Source: Poriferisodalis sp965221195 (GTDB taxonomy: Bacteria; Actinomycetota; Acidimicrobiia; Acidimicrobiales; Poriferisodalaceae). From it: a stretch of DNA of 64,000 nucleotides. How positions within the stretch are numbered: the stretch's first letter is position 1; each line of letters begins with the position of its first letter. Under the pieces are notes generated by a model. That model saw only the letters and a program-made list of their open reading frames with translations. It was not told the origin of the DNA and made no database searches. The position numbers were made by a program, and so were the translations under genes. Where the stretch lies: the NCBI GenBank assembly GCA_965221195.1, contig OZ244864.1:496001-560000 (forward strand). Direction: 5' to 3'. Of the stretch, positions 56,188 through 64,000 are shown one piece after another.

Positions 56188-56760
56188 ATGACTTTGGGCA
56201 GAAAGACAACAGAAGCGAGCACTCGGCGGCGAGTGCTCGCTCGGTGCGTCGTTGCCGCTTTGCTACTGCTGGGCTCGCTTCTGCTGACTGCTTGTGACCA
56301 CGTTGGGATCCCTGAGCGACCACGCACGGCATATGCACTCGAATTCGAGGGAATGTGGGATGCTCCGCGTCGTGGGTCGCGTCATGTGGAGGTAGACGGT
56401 TACGGGCCGATCGGCACACTGGTCATCGAAGACTCGTGCGTGCTCATCATCGAAGACGTGTCACACGAGCGCATTATCGTGCTGCTCCCTCAACTACTGC
56501 CCCGTTACCGACCCGCTGTGCCGTTTCAAACAGATGAAGGCATGCGTCTCCGTAGCAAGTACAGCCGCCGCGAATACGCGATCGCATGGCTGCCGACGCT
56601 GTTTGACGAGGAATCGCAGTCGCTGTGGGTCGGCACCAGCGAGCGAATCACAACCGACGGCCAAGTGTCGCTCGGGAACTCCTCGTCAGAAGAACACGTC
56701 AAGAAGTGCGACGCAGATCGGTCGTTTCGTGCCGACCACATTGAACGCTGGCCCTATTGA
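56188..56760 (+). CDS. Predicted lipoprotein
   Basis: 190 residues. A positively charged start (GRKTTEASTRRRVLARC) precedes a hydrophobic stretch and the lipobox LLTAC near residue 35-36, so the mature protein should be lipid-anchored outside the membrane. The mature part has no motif I recognise. It stands alone between two minus-strand genes and tRNA-Tyr. Confidence 0.65.
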   Translation: MTLGRKTTEASTRRRVLARCVVAALLLLGSLLLTACDHVGIPERPRTAYALEFEGMWDAPRRGSRHVEVDGYGPIGTLVIEDSCVLIIEDVSHERIIVLLPQLLPRYRPAVPFQTDEGMRLRSKYSRREYAIAWLPTLFDEESQSLWVGTSERITTDGQVSLGNSSSEEHVKKCDADRSFRADHIERWPY

Positions 56761-56886
56761 ATGCTGGTCCAGACGGGCAGACAGGCCCGAAGACTGGATT
56801 TGAAGCTCAGTCTCGACTGCAGAAGCTAGGTCAGGCCGCCGGGTGGCTCGTGGCGCGTTTCACGCCGATGCGGTGTGAGTGGCCAG

Positions 56887-56968
56887 TGGGCCGGGGAGGA
56901 TTCGAACCTCCGTAGGCGAAGCCGACGGGTTTACAGCCCGTTCCCTTTGGCCACTCGGGCACCGACCC
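56887..56968 (-). tRNA. tRNA-Tyr (GTA anticodon)
   Basis: 82-nt class II tRNA: acceptor GGGTCGG/CCGGCCC with one G-U pair, anticodon loop CTGTAAA (GTA), long variable arm (CGGCTTCGCCTACGG), T-arm GGTTCGAATCC. CCA is not encoded. Confidence 0.93.
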
Positions 56969-57133
56969 AGGCAGCGCAGCAGCCTAGTGGTACGCCGGTG
57001 AATTACGCCGGTGACTGTTGGATGGTGCGACCGGGGCAAGCGTCAGGCGTAGGTGTCAGAGGGGCAAGCTTTGGGGGCAGTCGCAGTCAGCATCAATAGG
57101 CGAGGTTGATGATGCGCCTGCAGCCATGTTGAA

Positions 57134-57154
57134 CCGCGCAACTCATCTGCGCGG
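57134..57154. other. Stem-loop upstream of yajQ
   Basis: CCGCGCA-actcatc-TGCGCGG, a 7-bp stem with 7-base loop, 32 nt before the yajQ start. Possible 5' leader structure or terminator of upstream transcription; no T-run. The 217 nt spacer also contains two TACGCCGGTGA units near 56990-57015 and no gene. Confidence 0.45.
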
Positions 57155-57185
57155 TCGCCTGGCGACGCGGCGGTAACTTGCAGAG

Positions 57186-57674
57186 ATGCCGTCATTTGAT
57201 GTTGTTTCCAAGGTTGACACCCAAGAGATCCGCAATGCTGTGGACCAGGCGTCTCGCGAGATCGCCAACCGCTACGACTTCCGCGATACGGGCAGCGCCG
57301 TGGAGTTGGGCGAAGGTGCCATCACCATGCGGTCGAGTACCGAGGATCGGCTTGCTGCGATGCGCCAAGTGCTAGAAGAGAAGCTGGTGCGTCGCCAAGT
57401 CAGCCTGAAGGCGGTCCACTACGGCAACGTCGAAGAAGCGGCAGGTGGCACTGTGCGCCAATCCGCTGCGCTGCAGGCCGGTATCTCATCGGACCGAGCC
57501 CGGGAACTGAACAAGTTCATCAAAGGACTAGGCATCAAAGGTGTGCAGTCGCAGACCCAAGGCGACCAGCTGCGGGTGATGTCCAAGAAGCGCGACGATC
57601 TACAGACAGTGATCGCCGAACTCAAAGAGGGCGATTTTGAGGTGCCGCTGCAGTTCGAAAATTTCCGGGACTGA
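57186..57674 (+). CDS. yajQ: YajQ-family nucleotide-binding protein
   Basis: 162 residues, normal for UPF0234/YajQ. It starts PSFDVVSKVDTQEIRNAVDQ and contains RYDFRDTGS, KAVHYGNVEEAAGGTVRQ and GLGIKGVQSQTQGDQLRVMSKKRDDLQ in order. Members bind nucleotides (c-di-GMP in a Xanthomonas protein); the role here is unproven. It is convergent with htpX. Confidence 0.9.
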   Translation: MPSFDVVSKVDTQEIRNAVDQASREIANRYDFRDTGSAVELGEGAITMRSSTEDRLAAMRQVLEEKLVRRQVSLKAVHYGNVEEAAGGTVRQSAALQAGISSDRARELNKFIKGLGIKGVQSQTQGDQLRVMSKKRDDLQTVIAELKEGDFEVPLQFENFRD

Positions 57675-57698
57675 ACCCCGATCGCCGATACCCCAGCC

Positions 57699-58562
57699 TC
57701 AGATTGCTTCCTGCCAAGAGCCGTCACGCAGGCGGCGGATGCGCTCCTCCATCGGCGGGTGCGTGGTGAACAGACCTTTGAAGCCCATCCGGCGGCTGGC
57801 CAGCGGATTGGCGATGTACATCTGCGCCTGATTGGGATCGGCCAAGCTGGGCACCGTTTTGGAAGACAAGTCGAGCTTCTCAAGTGCCCTTGCCAGCGGC
57901 TCGCCGTCGCCTATCATGCGAGCCGCCGTGCGGTCGGCTTGGTACTCGCGACTGCGGCTGATGGCCATCTGCAGCAACGTCGCAGCAATAGGGGCCAAGA
58001 TGATCAGCAGCAGCTCGCCGAACGGGTTGCGGTCATTGTCGCGGCTTCCTCCGCCGAAAATCATGGCGAACTGCGCCATGTGCGCAGCAAAAGTGATGGC
58101 GGTGGCGACGGCGGCAGCCACGGAGCCGATGAGAATGTCGCGGTTGCGAATGTGCGCCAGTTCATGCGCCAACACGCCACGGATCTCGTACCAGTCAAGG
58201 TTGCGGATAAGCCCCTCAGTCACGCACACCGCGGCGTTGCGAGGGTTGCGGCCAGTGGCAAACGCGTTGGGTTGCGGGTCGGGCGAGACGTACAACCGAG
58301 GCATCGGCATGTCCGACAGCGTGGTTAGCTCCCGCATGATCCGCCAGTACTCAGGGAGCTGATGAGGCTCAACTTGCTGGGCGCGTGCAGAACGGATCGC
58401 CAGCTTGTCGCTGAACCAGTAGCTGCCGCCCACCATGACAAACGCGATGACGACGGCAATCGTCAGGCCGCTTTGCCCCCAAAAGCTGCCGATCCACAGG
58501 ATCAGACCGGCAAGCAGCGCCAGCAGGAATGTGGTCTTGAACGTGTTACGCACCTGTCGCAA
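57699..58562 (-). CDS. htpX: HtpX-type membrane zinc protease
   Basis: 287 residues, family M48. Two N-terminal membrane helices, the zinc motif LAHELAHIRNRD near residue 129, further hydrophobic segments, and the downstream signature SRSREYQADRTAARM near 205 with the third zinc ligand region. Quality control of membrane proteins. The start is TTG at 58562 or GTG at 58553; GAGG precedes both. Confidence 0.92.
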   Translation of the reverse strand: MRQVRNTFKTTFLLALLAGLILWIGSFWGQSGLTIAVVIAFVMVGGSYWFSDKLAIRSARAQQVEPHQLPEYWRIMRELTTLSDMPMPRLYVSPDPQPNAFATGRNPRNAAVCVTEGLIRNLDWYEIRGVLAHELAHIRNRDILIGSVAAAVATAITFAAHMAQFAMIFGGGSRDNDRNPFGELLLIILAPIAATLLQMAISRSREYQADRTAARMIGDGEPLARALEKLDLSSKTVPSLADPNQAQMYIANPLASRRMGFKGLFTTHPPMEERIRRLRDGSWQEAI

Positions 58563-58674
58563 TACCTCGTCTCAAAAGCCGTGCTGTCATGGGTCAGGCT
58601 AATGGCAGCATCGAGCACCCCAGACGTGCGGTCGCTGCAGGTCGCCCCAATGCTCCCTGCACGGGTTGCATGTG

Positions 58675-58790
58675 TCACTCAAAGACTCTGCACAACCATG
58701 CGGAAAACGCTCGGGCCGCGTTGCTCTCGAGATCGAACTTGCCCTGACCTATAGCACCCCCCATGCGGGCTCCCCCAGCACGGGCAGCCA
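58675..58790 (-). pseudogene. C-terminal remnant of a DUF3226/TOPRIM-type protein
   Basis: The frame encodes ARMGGAIGQGKFDLESNAAR then AFSAWLCRVFE, matching the closing PG-P-GQAI...F-WL-RLF pattern of DUF3226-type (TOPRIM-like) proteins that pair with OLD-type ATPases. Only about 35 residues remain, directly downstream of the damaged ATPase gene. The assignment is tentative. Confidence 0.45.
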
Positions 58791-58798
58791 CCCACTCG

Positions 58799-59290
58799 CT
58801 ACCTGACTTCGATGCCTTGTTCAGCAGCAACCTTGAGCGTGCGTTCTGTATATTCGACGGCACGTACGCCGCCAGTATCTCCATCCGGCTCGAGTCGGAT
58901 CGCTATCGGTTCGGACTCCGCGTCGTCGGAGGCAGCGTACGCAAATCCAGCGACGCAATCCCAACTATGCGTCGTCGCCAGCACTTGAACGTTGAGGTTC
59001 CGCGCCATGCTCAACACCATCGCCCAGTAGTCACGTTGCAGCGAATGGTGAATGCCGTTTTCGGCCTCGTCAATCAGGACGAAGCCGTTGGCTGCGTTCC
59101 CGACGGTCAGCGCTGTGGCGAACATGCGCACTGCACCGTCTCCAGGGCTGCGGAGCGAGACACGATCTCTGTCGCTGGGTTTGACGATCACGCGGCCGAG
59201 ACGCTTCAAGTCAAGGCACTTGATGCCACGGAAGTTGCGAATCGACAGCGACGGCAGATGCAAACTGTCCTGCCGAGTGTTCTCGAACAT
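58799..59290 (-). pseudogene. OLD/AAA-type ATPase with a large internal deletion
   Basis: 163 codons. The N-terminus LPSLSIRNFRGIKCLDLKRLGRV is the usual beginning of RecF/OLD-like ATPases. It is joined directly to the C-terminal part: LRSPGDGAVRMFATALTVGN, then the Walker B FVLIDEAENGIHHSL and the switch LATTHSWDCV. Walker A and the middle (normally 200 or more residues) are missing. With the TOPRIM-like remnant downstream it looks like a former two-gene defence module. Confidence 0.7.
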
Positions 59291-59371
59291 CTGGTACCGC
59301 CGCGCTCTGTAATGCCGGATGCCGCAGAGTACCGCTCAGTTGCGTTGCGCCCGACGCAGCGCTGCGAATGG

Positions 59372-59423
59372 CTCAGTCTTCGTTTGGGGCTTCTGTGGCG
59401 CGGGTGCGGATCTCCTCCACCAC
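59372..59423 (-). repeat. Copy of the acs 3' end
   Basis: 52 bases matching 62771-62822, the last codons and stop of acs, at 48 positions, in the same orientation. The minus strand encodes VVEEIRTRATEAPNED and a stop. The two copies flank the methyltransferase gene as direct repeats. The frame continues upstream of the copy (to about 59575) with protein-like sequence unlike Acs and no start codon, so an unknown gene appears to have been joined to the acs end. Confidence 0.88.
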
Positions 59424-59646
59424 GTTGGAGATGGTGGACATGGCCCCAACCGCCGCGTCGGCGGTGTCTTTGAGGCCGAACGGCTCACCGCGCCGGTAGC
59501 CCCCGTCAGCGGCGCGGGTCAAGACATCAGTGCGAACAGTCCGGCTCCCTACTACACCCCAAGGGTACGGTGATGCGCATCAATGCTTATCAAATGGCCC
59601 GACGTGACCTGGGTGATCGGATGATCGGCACGACAAGGAGGCGAGC
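59424..59646. other. Spacer between the acs-end copy and the methyltransferase gene
   Basis: No intact gene. The minus strand holds a start-less frame of about 50 codons (including GSRTVRTDVLTRAADGGYRR) leading into the acs-end copy. The right end contains AAGGAGG (59635-59641), the ribosome site of the methyltransferase. Confidence 0.5.
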
Positions 59647-62600
59647 TTGAATCCACGCATGGCCGAACCTGCTCTCAATTCTTTCGTGGCAAGCGCGCTC
59701 GGCGCGCGTCTAGGCGGCTGGACAGTCTCGGCTGAAGCCACGCGGACCCTGACAAATGCCGGACTCCAACCCGACATTGTGATTGAGACTGGAGTCGCGC
59801 CGGTCGTCATTGAGACTGAGTATCAGCCGGCTCTCAGCGTGGAAGAAGATGCAATTTCGCGCATCGGCCAGACAATGGCCTCAACAGGGCGCACCATTGA
59901 AGTCGCCGTTGCGGTTCGCCTTCCAGCAGCACTCGGCAATGTTGAGCCCGTCGATTTGCTTGTGTCCGTCGCGTCGCGCGACGATCTTGAGTGGTGTGCT
60001 TGGATCGAAGGCACCGACGCGGTCAGGTTTCCAGCATCAGGCTGGCTGGGCGGCGACATCAACTCATTGGCGGGGTTCGTTGAGACGGTCTCTATCTCCG
60101 AGCGTCGCATCGCAGCAGCAGCAGACGCGTTCCAAAGCGGAGTTGCCCAAACCGCTACGCAGCTTCGGCAGTCGTTGCTCGAAAGCAACTCCAAGGCCGC
60201 GCTCGACAAAATCTCTGCGGCATTGCATCAGCGCGACAGCGAGCAGACAACCCTCATGGCAGTCGCTGTGTTGGCCAATGCCTTCGTCTTCCAAAATGCG
60301 CTCGCCGGCATCCACGGCACTCCCACGCTCGCGGAGTGTCGCCTCGACACAGGGGTCTTCTCCGTGGGGGGCGTTTCGGATGCTTGGCAAGACATCCTTG
60401 CGATCAACTACTGGCCGGTCTTCGTCGTAGCAAAGGACATCCTCACGCCAGTTCCACAGGCACCGGCACAGCAACTGCTCGCTCAGCTTGCCGAAACCGT
60501 CGAGCGGCTCTCGGGATCAGGAATCGCATCGGTTCAAGATCTTGCTGGACAGATGTTCGGACGCTTGATCGCTGACCGCAAGTTCTTGGCTACCTTCTAC
60601 ACGCTTCCCGCTTCCGCTGCTCTTCTGGCCGAATTGGCCGTCAGTCAACTCGACGAGCGCGTTGCTTGGAATGACATGATCGCTATCGGCAGGCTGCGTG
60701 TTGCCGATTTCGCATGCGGAACCGGCACATTGCTCTCCGCCGCACACCGCCGCATCGCCTCCCGAGTTCGCCGGGCAAACGCTGCAGACGGGACCGACGC
60801 ATCCAAGCGGTTGCATCACGCCTTCATGGAAGACATTCTGATCGGCTGCGACATCATGCCCGCTGCCGTGCATTTGACAGCGACCATGCTTTCAGCGGCG
60901 CACCCGGCCACAGCGTTCGGCAACACCAATATCCACCTCATGCCCTATGGCTATCCGGGTGGCGACAGGTCACAATCTCCAGCGATCGGTTCGCTGGAAC
61001 TCTTGGGCAATAAAGAAGTCCATTCGTTGTTCGGCACTGGCCGCACCCGCACCACCGGCGTCGGCGATGTGGCCGACAACGGCAACGGCGCGGTCGGCTT
61101 CGTTGTTGACAATGGCACTGTTGACTTGGCGATCCAGAATCCGCCGTTCACGCGGCCAAACGGTCCAGAGGCCTCTCGGCTCGGAGTGCCCATTCCGTCG
61201 TTCGCTGGGTTCGACAAGACCGAAGTCGAACAGCGGGAGATGACTAAGCGCTTGCGCAAGCTGTATCGAACAATTGACAGGCCTGCGGCGGCCGGGCACG
61301 CCGGCTTGGCGACGAATTTCATCGACTTGGCGCACGCCAAGCTGCGCCCTGGTGGAGTACTAGCACTCATAGTTCCTGCCACGGTTGCCTCGGGAGATGC
61401 TTGGGCTGCGACCCGCTCCTTGCTCGCCCGTGCCTACTGCGACATCAAGATAGTGACCATTTCGGCAGGTGCAGCTGATGAACGCTCATTCTCAGCCGAC
61501 ACCGGTATGGCCGAAGCGCTGATCGTCGCCACCAAACGAGAGCATGAATGCGACGAAGCTGCAGCCGACCACGAGATTGAGTGGGTGAGCCTGAAGCGGC
61601 GGCCCGTCAACCCCGCCGAAGCCGTCGGGATAGCAGATGCCATCTCAACGGAGAAGACTGCTGTGGCGGAGTTCTTGCAGGTCGGAGAGTCAGAAATCGG
61701 GTGTCGCATCACAGCCCCGCTCGCTGAAGGCGGATGCGCGCACGTCTCTGGGCCGACCGTGGCTGCTGCTGCTAGCCGACTGCGAAACGGTCAACTACTG
61801 CTTCCTCGGTTGCACGCCTTCAATGCGCCGATAGTCGCGCTAGGCAACCTCGGCCGGTCAGGCCCCCATCACGGCATCTTCGCAAACAAGCAGGTACTCA
61901 CCGGACCTGACGGTCAACCGCGCCGTGATGCTCACGGCATGCCTATCTACAACGGCATTTTTAATGTCACTCGGCAGTTGCCGCTCGGCAGAACCGTCGA
62001 ATACCCCGCCCTGTGGGCGCACGATGTCGCATCGGGCCGGGAAGCGTGTCTTATCGTTGAACCCGACCGCGACTTGCGTCCATGGCCTGCTCACATTGAC
62101 CGCGCACCGGAACTCTGGCGCGAGGCGACGCGGCTCCACATCAACCGCGACTTCCAGTTGAACAGCCAGATGCTCAGCGCCTGCATCACGCCCCAGCAGT
62201 GCCTCGGTGGTCGCGCTTGGCCGTCCTTCGTCGTTGACGAAGAAGCTTGGGAACAACCCCTCGCCGTTTGGGCCAACACTACGCTCGGCCTCGTCGGCCA
62301 CTGGTGGATCGGCACACGCCAGCACAACGGACGTGTGCTGCTGAGCATCCGCCTGCTACCCAGCCTGCCTGCGTTGGACTGCCGTGTGCTAACGGATGCA
62401 CAACTCACAGCAATAAACCGAGTCTTCGCCGACTTCAAGCAACGAACGTTCTCGCCCGCCAACGAAGCGTGGAAAGACGGGACACGTCAAGCACTTGACG
62501 AAGCCGTGCTGTGCGATGTGCTCAAACTCGATGCTGCCGCCAGCGTCACACGCTCGAAATTCTTGGAGTCGCTCAATACGCTGCGCCGCGAATGGTGCCA

Positions 62601-62649
62601 AGAACCGTCCGTTCACGGCAACAAGCCCACCGCTCCGTCTTTGGGCTAA
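59647..62649 (+). CDS. Large DNA methyltransferase, possible type IIG restriction-modification protein
   Basis: 1000 residues. The N-terminal 150 residues contain PDIVIETGVAPVVIETEYQP (in parts), a possible D-x-n-E-x-E nuclease-like site. The amino-methyltransferase core has the SAM motif VADFACGTGTLLSAA near residue 352 and the catalytic motif IQNPPFTRPNG near 495, of the N6-adenine type. The C-terminal 350 residues may hold target recognition (NRDFQLNSQMLSACITPQQCLGG near 835). The TTG at 59647 is chosen because AAGGAGG ends 5 nt before it; the ATG at 59659 is too far. It is flanked by duplicated acs ends. No separate nuclease or specificity gene is adjacent. Confidence 0.8.
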   Translation: MNPRMAEPALNSFVASALGARLGGWTVSAEATRTLTNAGLQPDIVIETGVAPVVIETEYQPALSVEEDAISRIGQTMASTGRTIEVAVAVRLPAALGNVEPVDLLVSVASRDDLEWCAWIEGTDAVRFPASGWLGGDINSLAGFVETVSISERRIAAAADAFQSGVAQTATQLRQSLLESNSKAALDKISAALHQRDSEQTTLMAVAVLANAFVFQNALAGIHGTPTLAECRLDTGVFSVGGVSDAWQDILAINYWPVFVVAKDILTPVPQAPAQQLLAQLAETVERLSGSGIASVQDLAGQMFGRLIADRKFLATFYTLPASAALLAELAVSQLDERVAWNDMIAIGRLRVADFACGTGTLLSAAHRRIASRVRRANAADGTDASKRLHHAFMEDILIGCDIMPAAVHLTATMLSAAHPATAFGNTNIHLMPYGYPGGDRSQSPAIGSLELLGNKEVHSLFGTGRTRTTGVGDVADNGNGAVGFVVDNGTVDLAIQNPPFTRPNGPEASRLGVPIPSFAGFDKTEVEQREMTKRLRKLYRTIDRPAAAGHAGLATNFIDLAHAKLRPGGVLALIVPATVASGDAWAATRSLLARAYCDIKIVTISAGAADERSFSADTGMAEALIVATKREHECDEAAADHEIEWVSLKRRPVNPAEAVGIADAISTEKTAVAEFLQVGESEIGCRITAPLAEGGCAHVSGPTVAAAASRLRNGQLLLPRLHAFNAPIVALGNLGRSGPHHGIFANKQVLTGPDGQPRRDAHGMPIYNGIFNVTRQLPLGRTVEYPALWAHDVASGREACLIVEPDRDLRPWPAHIDRAPELWREATRLHINRDFQLNSQMLSACITPQQCLGGRAWPSFVVDEEAWEQPLAVWANTTLGLVGHWWIGTRQHNGRVLLSIRLLPSLPALDCRVLTDAQLTAINRVFADFKQRTFSPANEAWKDGTRQALDEAVLCDVLKLDAAASVTRSKFLESLNTLRREWCQEPSVHGNKPTAPSLG

Positions 62650-62770
62650 GAACCTGTCAAAATTTCGCCTTGGCCCATTTCGCCTTGGCTCGGTTAAACA
62701 TCTCTGCGCTCAGGTGACATCTAGTGCAGGGTGTCTGCTGCTTTGAACCGACGGGCGCTCCGCGGTGGGT

Positions 62771-62822
62771 CTCAGTCTTCGCTTGGGGCTTCTGTGGCGC
62801 GAGTGCGGATCTCTTCCACGAC
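62771..62822 (-). repeat. True acs 3' end (partner of the copy at 59372)
   Basis: Last codons and TGA stop of acs plus one flanking base; 48 of 52 positions match the distal copy. Just downstream (62660-62690) two ATTTCGCCTTGGC units form a short duplication. Confidence 0.85.
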
Positions 62823-64000
62823 ACCGGCATCGGCAAGTGTGGTGGTGTCGCCGAGCTGTCGGCCTTCGGCCACGTCGCGCAGCAACCGTCGCATGATCTT
62901 GCCCGAACGGGTCTTGGGCAGGTCGGGTACCAGCACCACTGCCTTGGGCCGGGCGATAGCGCCCAGCTTGGCTGCTACATGCTGGCGGACTTCTTCGCGC
63001 AACGCTTCGGTGGCTTCGTGGCCGCCGCGCAAGATCACGTAGCCAACAATGGCCTGACCGGTGGTGTCATCGGTAGCGCCCACGACAGCTGCTTCGGCCA
63101 CTGCGGGGTGATCGACCAATGCCGATTCGACCTCGGTGGTAGAGATGCGGTGACCGGACACGTTCATCACATCGTCAACCCGTCCGAGCAGCCACAAGTA
63201 GCCGTCTTCGTCAAGTTTGGCACCGTCACCCGCGAAATATCGGCCCTCGTAGGTACTCCAGTAGGTTTCGCGGTAACGCTCGGGATCACCCCAGATGCCA
63301 CGCAGCATCGACGGCCAAGGCTCGGTGACGGTCAGATAGCCGCCGCCTTGAGTGACCGGGTTGCCGGCGTCGTCAACTAGTTCGACGCAGATGCCCGGCA
63401 GTGGATGAGTAGCCGAGCCGGGCTTGGTCGCAGTCACACCAGGCAGCGGGGTAATCATGTGGCCGCCGGTCTCGGTCTGCCACCAAGTATCAACGATGGG
63501 GCAAGTGCCGCCGCCGATATGGGTGTGGTACCACATCCACGCCTCAGGGTTGATGGGTTCGCCCACGGTGCCGAGCACCCGCAGGCTCGACAGGTTGTGT
63601 CGTTCAACTTCGGCGGCGCCCCACTTCATGAAGGTGCGGATAGCGGTGGGTGCGGTGTAGAGCTGCGTGACGCCGTAGCGTGAGATGATGTCCCAGAGCC
63701 GATCTTTGGGCCACGAAGCCCGGTCACCGTCACGGAACTCGGGCCGAGGCGTGTCGGGCGTGCCTTCGTACATGACAGAAGAAGCGCCGTTGGCCAGCGG
63801 GCCGTACACGATGTAGCTGTGACCGGTGACCCAGCCGATGTCGGCTGCACACCAGTACACGTCGGTCTCGGGCCGCAGGTCGAACACGTAGCGATGTGTA
63901 AACGCCACTTGGGTGAGGTAGCCACCCGTGGTGTGCATGATGCCTTTGGGCTTGGCGGTGGTGCCTGAGGTGTACAGCAGAAACAGCAGATCTTCTGAGT
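62772..64000 (-). CDS. acs: Acetyl-CoA synthetase, C-terminal part (cut by window edge)
   Basis: AMP-forming acetate-CoA ligase. At least 409 residues are present, from the AMP-binding loop LLYTSGTTAKPKG at the edge to the end. Visible signatures: ADIGWVTGHSYIVYGPL, DTWWQTETGGHMITPLPG, the hinge-adjacent GRVDDVMNVSGHRIST, and the acetylatable/catalytic lysine in KTRSGKIMRRLLR. The first third lies beyond base 64000. The 3' end is duplicated at 59372, suggesting insertion downstream of this gene. Confidence 0.95.
   Translation of the reverse strand, partial: SEDLLFLLYTSGTTAKPKGIMHTTGGYLTQVAFTHRYVFDLRPETDVYWCAADIGWVTGHSYIVYGPLANGASSVMYEGTPDTPRPEFRDGDRASWPKDRLWDIISRYGVTQLYTAPTAIRTFMKWGAAEVERHNLSSLRVLGTVGEPINPEAWMWYHTHIGGGTCPIVDTWWQTETGGHMITPLPGVTATKPGSATHPLPGICVELVDDAGNPVTQGGGYLTVTEPWPSMLRGIWGDPERYRETYWSTYEGRYFAGDGAKLDEDGYLWLLGRVDDVMNVSGHRISTTEVESALVDHPAVAEAAVVGATDDTTGQAIVGYVILRGGHEATEALREEVRQHVAAKLGAIARPKAVVLVPDLPKTRSGKIMRRLLRDVAEGRQLGDTTTLADAGVVEEIRTRATEAPSED

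Overview
The window is a chromosomal segment of a GC-rich bacterium, most likely an actinobacterium. Reasons: the rRNA-protein gene order tRNA-Trp/secE/nusG/rplKAJL/rpoBC/rpsLG/fusA/tuf/rpsJ, the short zinc-type S14, frequent GTG and TTG starts, and toxin-antitoxin genes that look leaderless. An Acidimicrobiia-like lineage would fit the style (acidic tails on ribosomal proteins, molybdenum hydroxylases, many defence remnants), but I cannot prove the class from sequence alone.

Layout. 1-11512 (minus): the S10/spc gene block, rplC to secY and the start of adk, tightly packed with many 1-4 nt overlaps. 11513-32649: a 21 kb accessory block lying exactly where rpsJ and rplC would normally adjoin. 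It holds a xanthine-dehydrogenase-type molybdenum hydroxylase (three subunits), a MoaD/ThiS-like protein, a VapBC pair, a giant FN3/Calx-beta surface protein with a 17-G tract before its signal peptide, remnants of RNase HII and an antitoxin, a RecQ-ComF helicase fusion with a DprA-like partner, a DUF262/HNH/AlbA_2 protein, and several truncated genes. 32650-49739 (minus): rpsJ, tuf, fusA, rpsG, rpsL, rpoC, rpoB, rplL, rplJ, rplA, rplK, nusG, secE and tRNAs Trp, Met, Thr. 49740-54222: a second accessory patch (GNAT acetyltransferase, broken RES and helicase genes, HEPN protein, PIN toxin with Xre-ImmA partner). 54287-58562: housekeeping genes (menB, enoyl-CoA hydratase, lipoprotein, tRNA-Tyr, yajQ, htpX). 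58675-62649: decayed ATPase/TOPRIM pair and a 1000-residue DNA methyltransferase. 62772-64000: the 3' part of acs.

The main unexpected signal is a repeated architecture. The 3' end of rpsJ occurs four times as direct repeats (32.65, 31.12, 28.63 and 22.67 kb). The 3' end of acs occurs again at 59.37 kb, on the far side of the methyltransferase gene. A diverged 3' end of the molybdenum-hydroxylase large subunit recurs at 22.71 kb. Genes next to these copies are cut at or very near the repeat boundary. This looks like repeated capture of foreign modules at protein-gene 3' ends, with no recognisable integrase in the window. The modules are largely defence-like (helicase/DprA, DUF262-HNH-AlbA, methyltransferase, toxins).

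A second recurrent theme is short imperfect tandem duplication (about 9-20 nt units) in many spacers and in the acidic C-terminal tails of L4, L10, L22, L29 and S3.
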